Assembly: GCA_029548365.1 (NCBI GenBank)
Contig: JAKPNN010000030.1
Location: forward strand, 59,049 to 123,048
Origin: Chloroflexota bacterium
Lineage (GTDB): Bacteria > Chloroflexota > Anaerolineae > Anaerolineales > Anaerolineaceae
Direction: 5' to 3'
DNA length: 64,000 nucleotides
Under the pieces are notes generated by a model. That model made no database searches. It saw only the letters and a program-made list of their open reading frames with translations, and was not told where the DNA came from. Below are positions 62,148 to 64,000 of this stretch, piece by piece (the first letter of the stretch is position 1; the number at the start of each line of letters is the position of its first letter). The translations under genes and the position numbers were made by a program.

Positions 62148-64000
62148 ATGTCAGGATATATGGGCAAAGTTTTATGGGTGGATTTAGAAAGCGGCAGTTT
62201 TTTGGAAGAAACCATCCCTGAAAAAACCTACCGGGATTATCTTTCCGGGATGGGATTGGCAGCGCATCTGCTGTATGAACATATCCCGGCCGGGGCGGAC
62301 CCCCTCGGTCCGGCAAACATACTGGGATTGGTCTCCGGTCTGCTGACCGGGACGCCCAGCTTGTTTTCAGGTCGCTGGATGGCTGTTGGCAAATCTCCCC
62401 TCACCCAAACCTGGGGTGAAGCCAATTGCGGCGGCAATTTTTCACTGGCAATTAAAAAGTGCGGTTATGACGGCATATTTTTTAAAGGCATCAGCAAAAA
62501 ACCGGTCTACCTCTTCATTGACCACCGCGGCATCCAGCTTAAAGACGCCGCAGACCTGTGGGGGCTGGATACATCGGTCACAGAAAACACCCTCCTGGAA
62601 CGTCACCGAAAGTCGAGAAACCCCAGCATTATTTGTATTGGTCCATCCGGCGAAAATCAATCGTTGATCGCTGGCATCTGCCACGATTTTGGTCGTATGG
62701 CGGCCCGCTCAGGGTTGGGCGCCGTCATGGGCAGCAAGCGCCTTAAAGCCGTGGTTTTAGCCGGTGCCAGGCCGATCCCTGTTGCCCACCCCCAGCGGAT
62801 GAAAGCCTTGTGCCGAAAGCCCGCCAAGCTCACCCGTTTTCGCATCCCCTTCCCCGCACAGATCATGGCGTTAACCGGTATGCTTCTGCGCAATCCGTGG
62901 ATCGAAATCCGCTGGGATGGGCTGATGTGGTCAGGCATCCTTCGCAAATGGGGCACTGTCGGTTTGAACCAGACCGCCATCGAATGGGGCGATGCGCCGA
63001 TCAAAAACTGGGCAGGTACCCACCAGGATTACCCGCTCCGCTCTTCAAACAACCTCTCACCGAGAAAGATCGCCAAATTGGAAGACAGGAAATATCACTG
63101 CCTGTCCTGCCCTCTGGGTTGTGGCGGGATCATGCGCCAACAGGGCGAAAGCCAGGCTGCCCATAAGCCCGAATATGAAACCGTCATGGCTTTCTCATCC
63201 CTCTTATTAAACGATGACGATCAACTCGTCTATGAGATTAGCGAACGGCTCAATCAGGCTGGGATGGATAGCATTTCAGCTGGAGGGACCGTGGCTGCAG
63301 CCATCGAATGGTTTCAGCAGGGGATCATCACCGATGAGCACACCGGCGGCTTAAAGCTCGATTGGGGGGACGGAGAAGCGATTTTAACCCTGGTTAAAGC
63401 AATGATCGCTCGTCAGGGCATCGGTGACCTTCTGGCAGACGGAACCAAACGCGCCGCCGAACGCTTGCAGATCGAAGATCACGCCGCAGTGGTTCACGCC
63501 GGCAGATCTGAACTGGCTCAGCACGATACCCGCCTGGATCCCGGTCTTGCCCTGCACGCAGGCGTCGATCCGGCGCCCGGCAGGCATACATCAGGCTCCT
63601 TTGTCTACTATAATTTCTACCGCCTGTGGGCAGTCTTCAAAGATTTACCAAGGCCGCCCCTCATCTCGCTTAAAAAACATAGCCGGACCCCCTCACCAGA
63701 ACTGGCAAAAAGAGCCGTGGGCACCGCCATGTTCACCAATTTTTATAATGCCCTCGGAATTTGCATGTTTGGCGCGTACCTCGGGATCGACCGGCTTCCC
63801 CTCTTCAAGTGGGTCAATGCCGCCACCGGCTGGTCGCTCTCCCCTAAGGATTATCTCCACATCGGTCACCGCATTATGACCTTAAGGCAGCTTTTCAACA
63901 TCAAACACGGGGTTTCCCCCAAAGATATTCACATCAGCCCGCGCGCCCTGGGCATACCCCCGCAGGAGAGCGGGCCAAACCGGGGAAACCAGGTGGACTA
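62148..64000 (+). CDS. Aldehyde:ferredoxin oxidoreductase (AOR) family tungsten/molybdenum enzyme, 3' end cut
   Basis: 617 codons are visible from ATG 62148, open to the window edge. Bis-pterin/iron-sulphur pattern: CLSCPLGC (Cys318, 321, 325) with a later Cys in NALGICMFG; N-terminal domain MGKVLWVDLESGSF, GRWMAVGKSPLT and EANCGGNFSLAIKKCG are AOR hallmarks. AOR enzymes oxidise aldehydes to acids with ferredoxin and indicate anaerobic metabolism. Nearly full family length is already present, so only the last residues are missing. Subtype unknown. Confidence 0.92.
   Translation, partial: MSGYMGKVLWVDLESGSFLEETIPEKTYRDYLSGMGLAAHLLYEHIPAGADPLGPANILGLVSGLLTGTPSLFSGRWMAVGKSPLTQTWGEANCGGNFSLAIKKCGYDGIFFKGISKKPVYLFIDHRGIQLKDAADLWGLDTSVTENTLLERHRKSRNPSIICIGPSGENQSLIAGICHDFGRMAARSGLGAVMGSKRLKAVVLAGARPIPVAHPQRMKALCRKPAKLTRFRIPFPAQIMALTGMLLRNPWIEIRWDGLMWSGILRKWGTVGLNQTAIEWGDAPIKNWAGTHQDYPLRSSNNLSPRKIAKLEDRKYHCLSCPLGCGGIMRQQGESQAAHKPEYETVMAFSSLLLNDDDQLVYEISERLNQAGMDSISAGGTVAAAIEWFQQGIITDEHTGGLKLDWGDGEAILTLVKAMIARQGIGDLLADGTKRAAERLQIEDHAAVVHAGRSELAQHDTRLDPGLALHAGVDPAPGRHTSGSFVYYNFYRLWAVFKDLPRPPLISLKKHSRTPSPELAKRAVGTAMFTNFYNALGICMFGAYLGIDRLPLFKWVNAATGWSLSPKDYLHIGHRIMTLRQLFNIKHGVSPKDIHISPRALGIPPQESGPNRGNQVD

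Overview
The window reads as a chromosomal piece of a Chloroflexota bacterium, most likely class Anaerolineae. This rests on several signs: a SOS operator of the GAAC-N4-GTTC type, many Thr/Pro-rich linkers on surface proteins, a cluster around a MutL-type ASKHA protein, and general protein character. No 16S or 23S gene is present, so the placement is inference. Both window edges cut a gene (FkbM methyltransferase at base 1, aldehyde:ferredoxin oxidoreductase at base 64000).

Bases 1-9400: a strong promoter drives three tRNAs (Thr-TGT, Tyr-GTA, Thr-GGT) and tuf, then rpmG, tRNA-Trp, secE, nusG, rplK, rplA, rplJ and rplL, the classical elongation/L11-L12 block. Control elements are visible: twin structured leaders before rplK and rplA, an L10 leader before rplJ, and terminators after rplL. 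lexA follows in the opposite direction with a SOS box inside its promoter, then a YitT-type membrane protein and a FmdB-CsoR-OsmC operon with its own palindromic operator.

Bases 9400-19050: an SLC13-type permease with four RCK_C domains, a DUF4153/4173-like membrane protein, an AMMECR1 protein, a peptidoglycan set (amidase plus two L,D-transpeptidases), an unknown protein and a thioredoxin-TPR protein.

Bases 19050-25300: an AT-richer accessory island. It has two AAA+ ATPases of the DUF4143 type, each with an iterated DNA array over its promoter, a decayed serine recombinase, a DUF4332-like HhH protein, an ABC exporter with a large internal deletion, a truncated small protein and a RidA protein.

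Bases 25300-41100: RlmD-type rRNA methylase, K+/H+ antiporter, a two-component system, a sugar-phosphate transferase, a BMP-type lipoprotein and an SH3 membrane protein. Then comes a compact seven-gene operon of membrane and scaffold-like proteins around a MutL-type ASKHA ATPase with no glutamate mutase beside it. This is the best candidate for an undescribed multi-protein system.

Bases 41100-50200: UDP-GlcNAc 2-epimerase with three overlapping glycosyltransferases (surface polysaccharide), PAP2 phosphatase, phosphoglucomutase, a SlyD-like FKBP, and tRNA-Glu(CTC). The tRNA is followed by four tandem copies of its own 3' half, each interrupted in the anticodon and T loops by small hairpins. 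This is the most unusual sequence in the window.

Bases 50200-64000: corrinoid protein, small membrane proteins, a CBS protein, an LCP-family protein with a secreted lysozyme-like protein, YtxH, YjbQ and a beta-propeller lipoprotein. A deoxyamino-sugar/lipid-linked sugar operon (GT2, FdtA-like, FdtB-like, GtrA), a methyltransferase and a partial AOR-family enzyme complete it. Several genes have a -10 box exactly 6-7 bases before the ATG, suggesting leaderless mRNAs.
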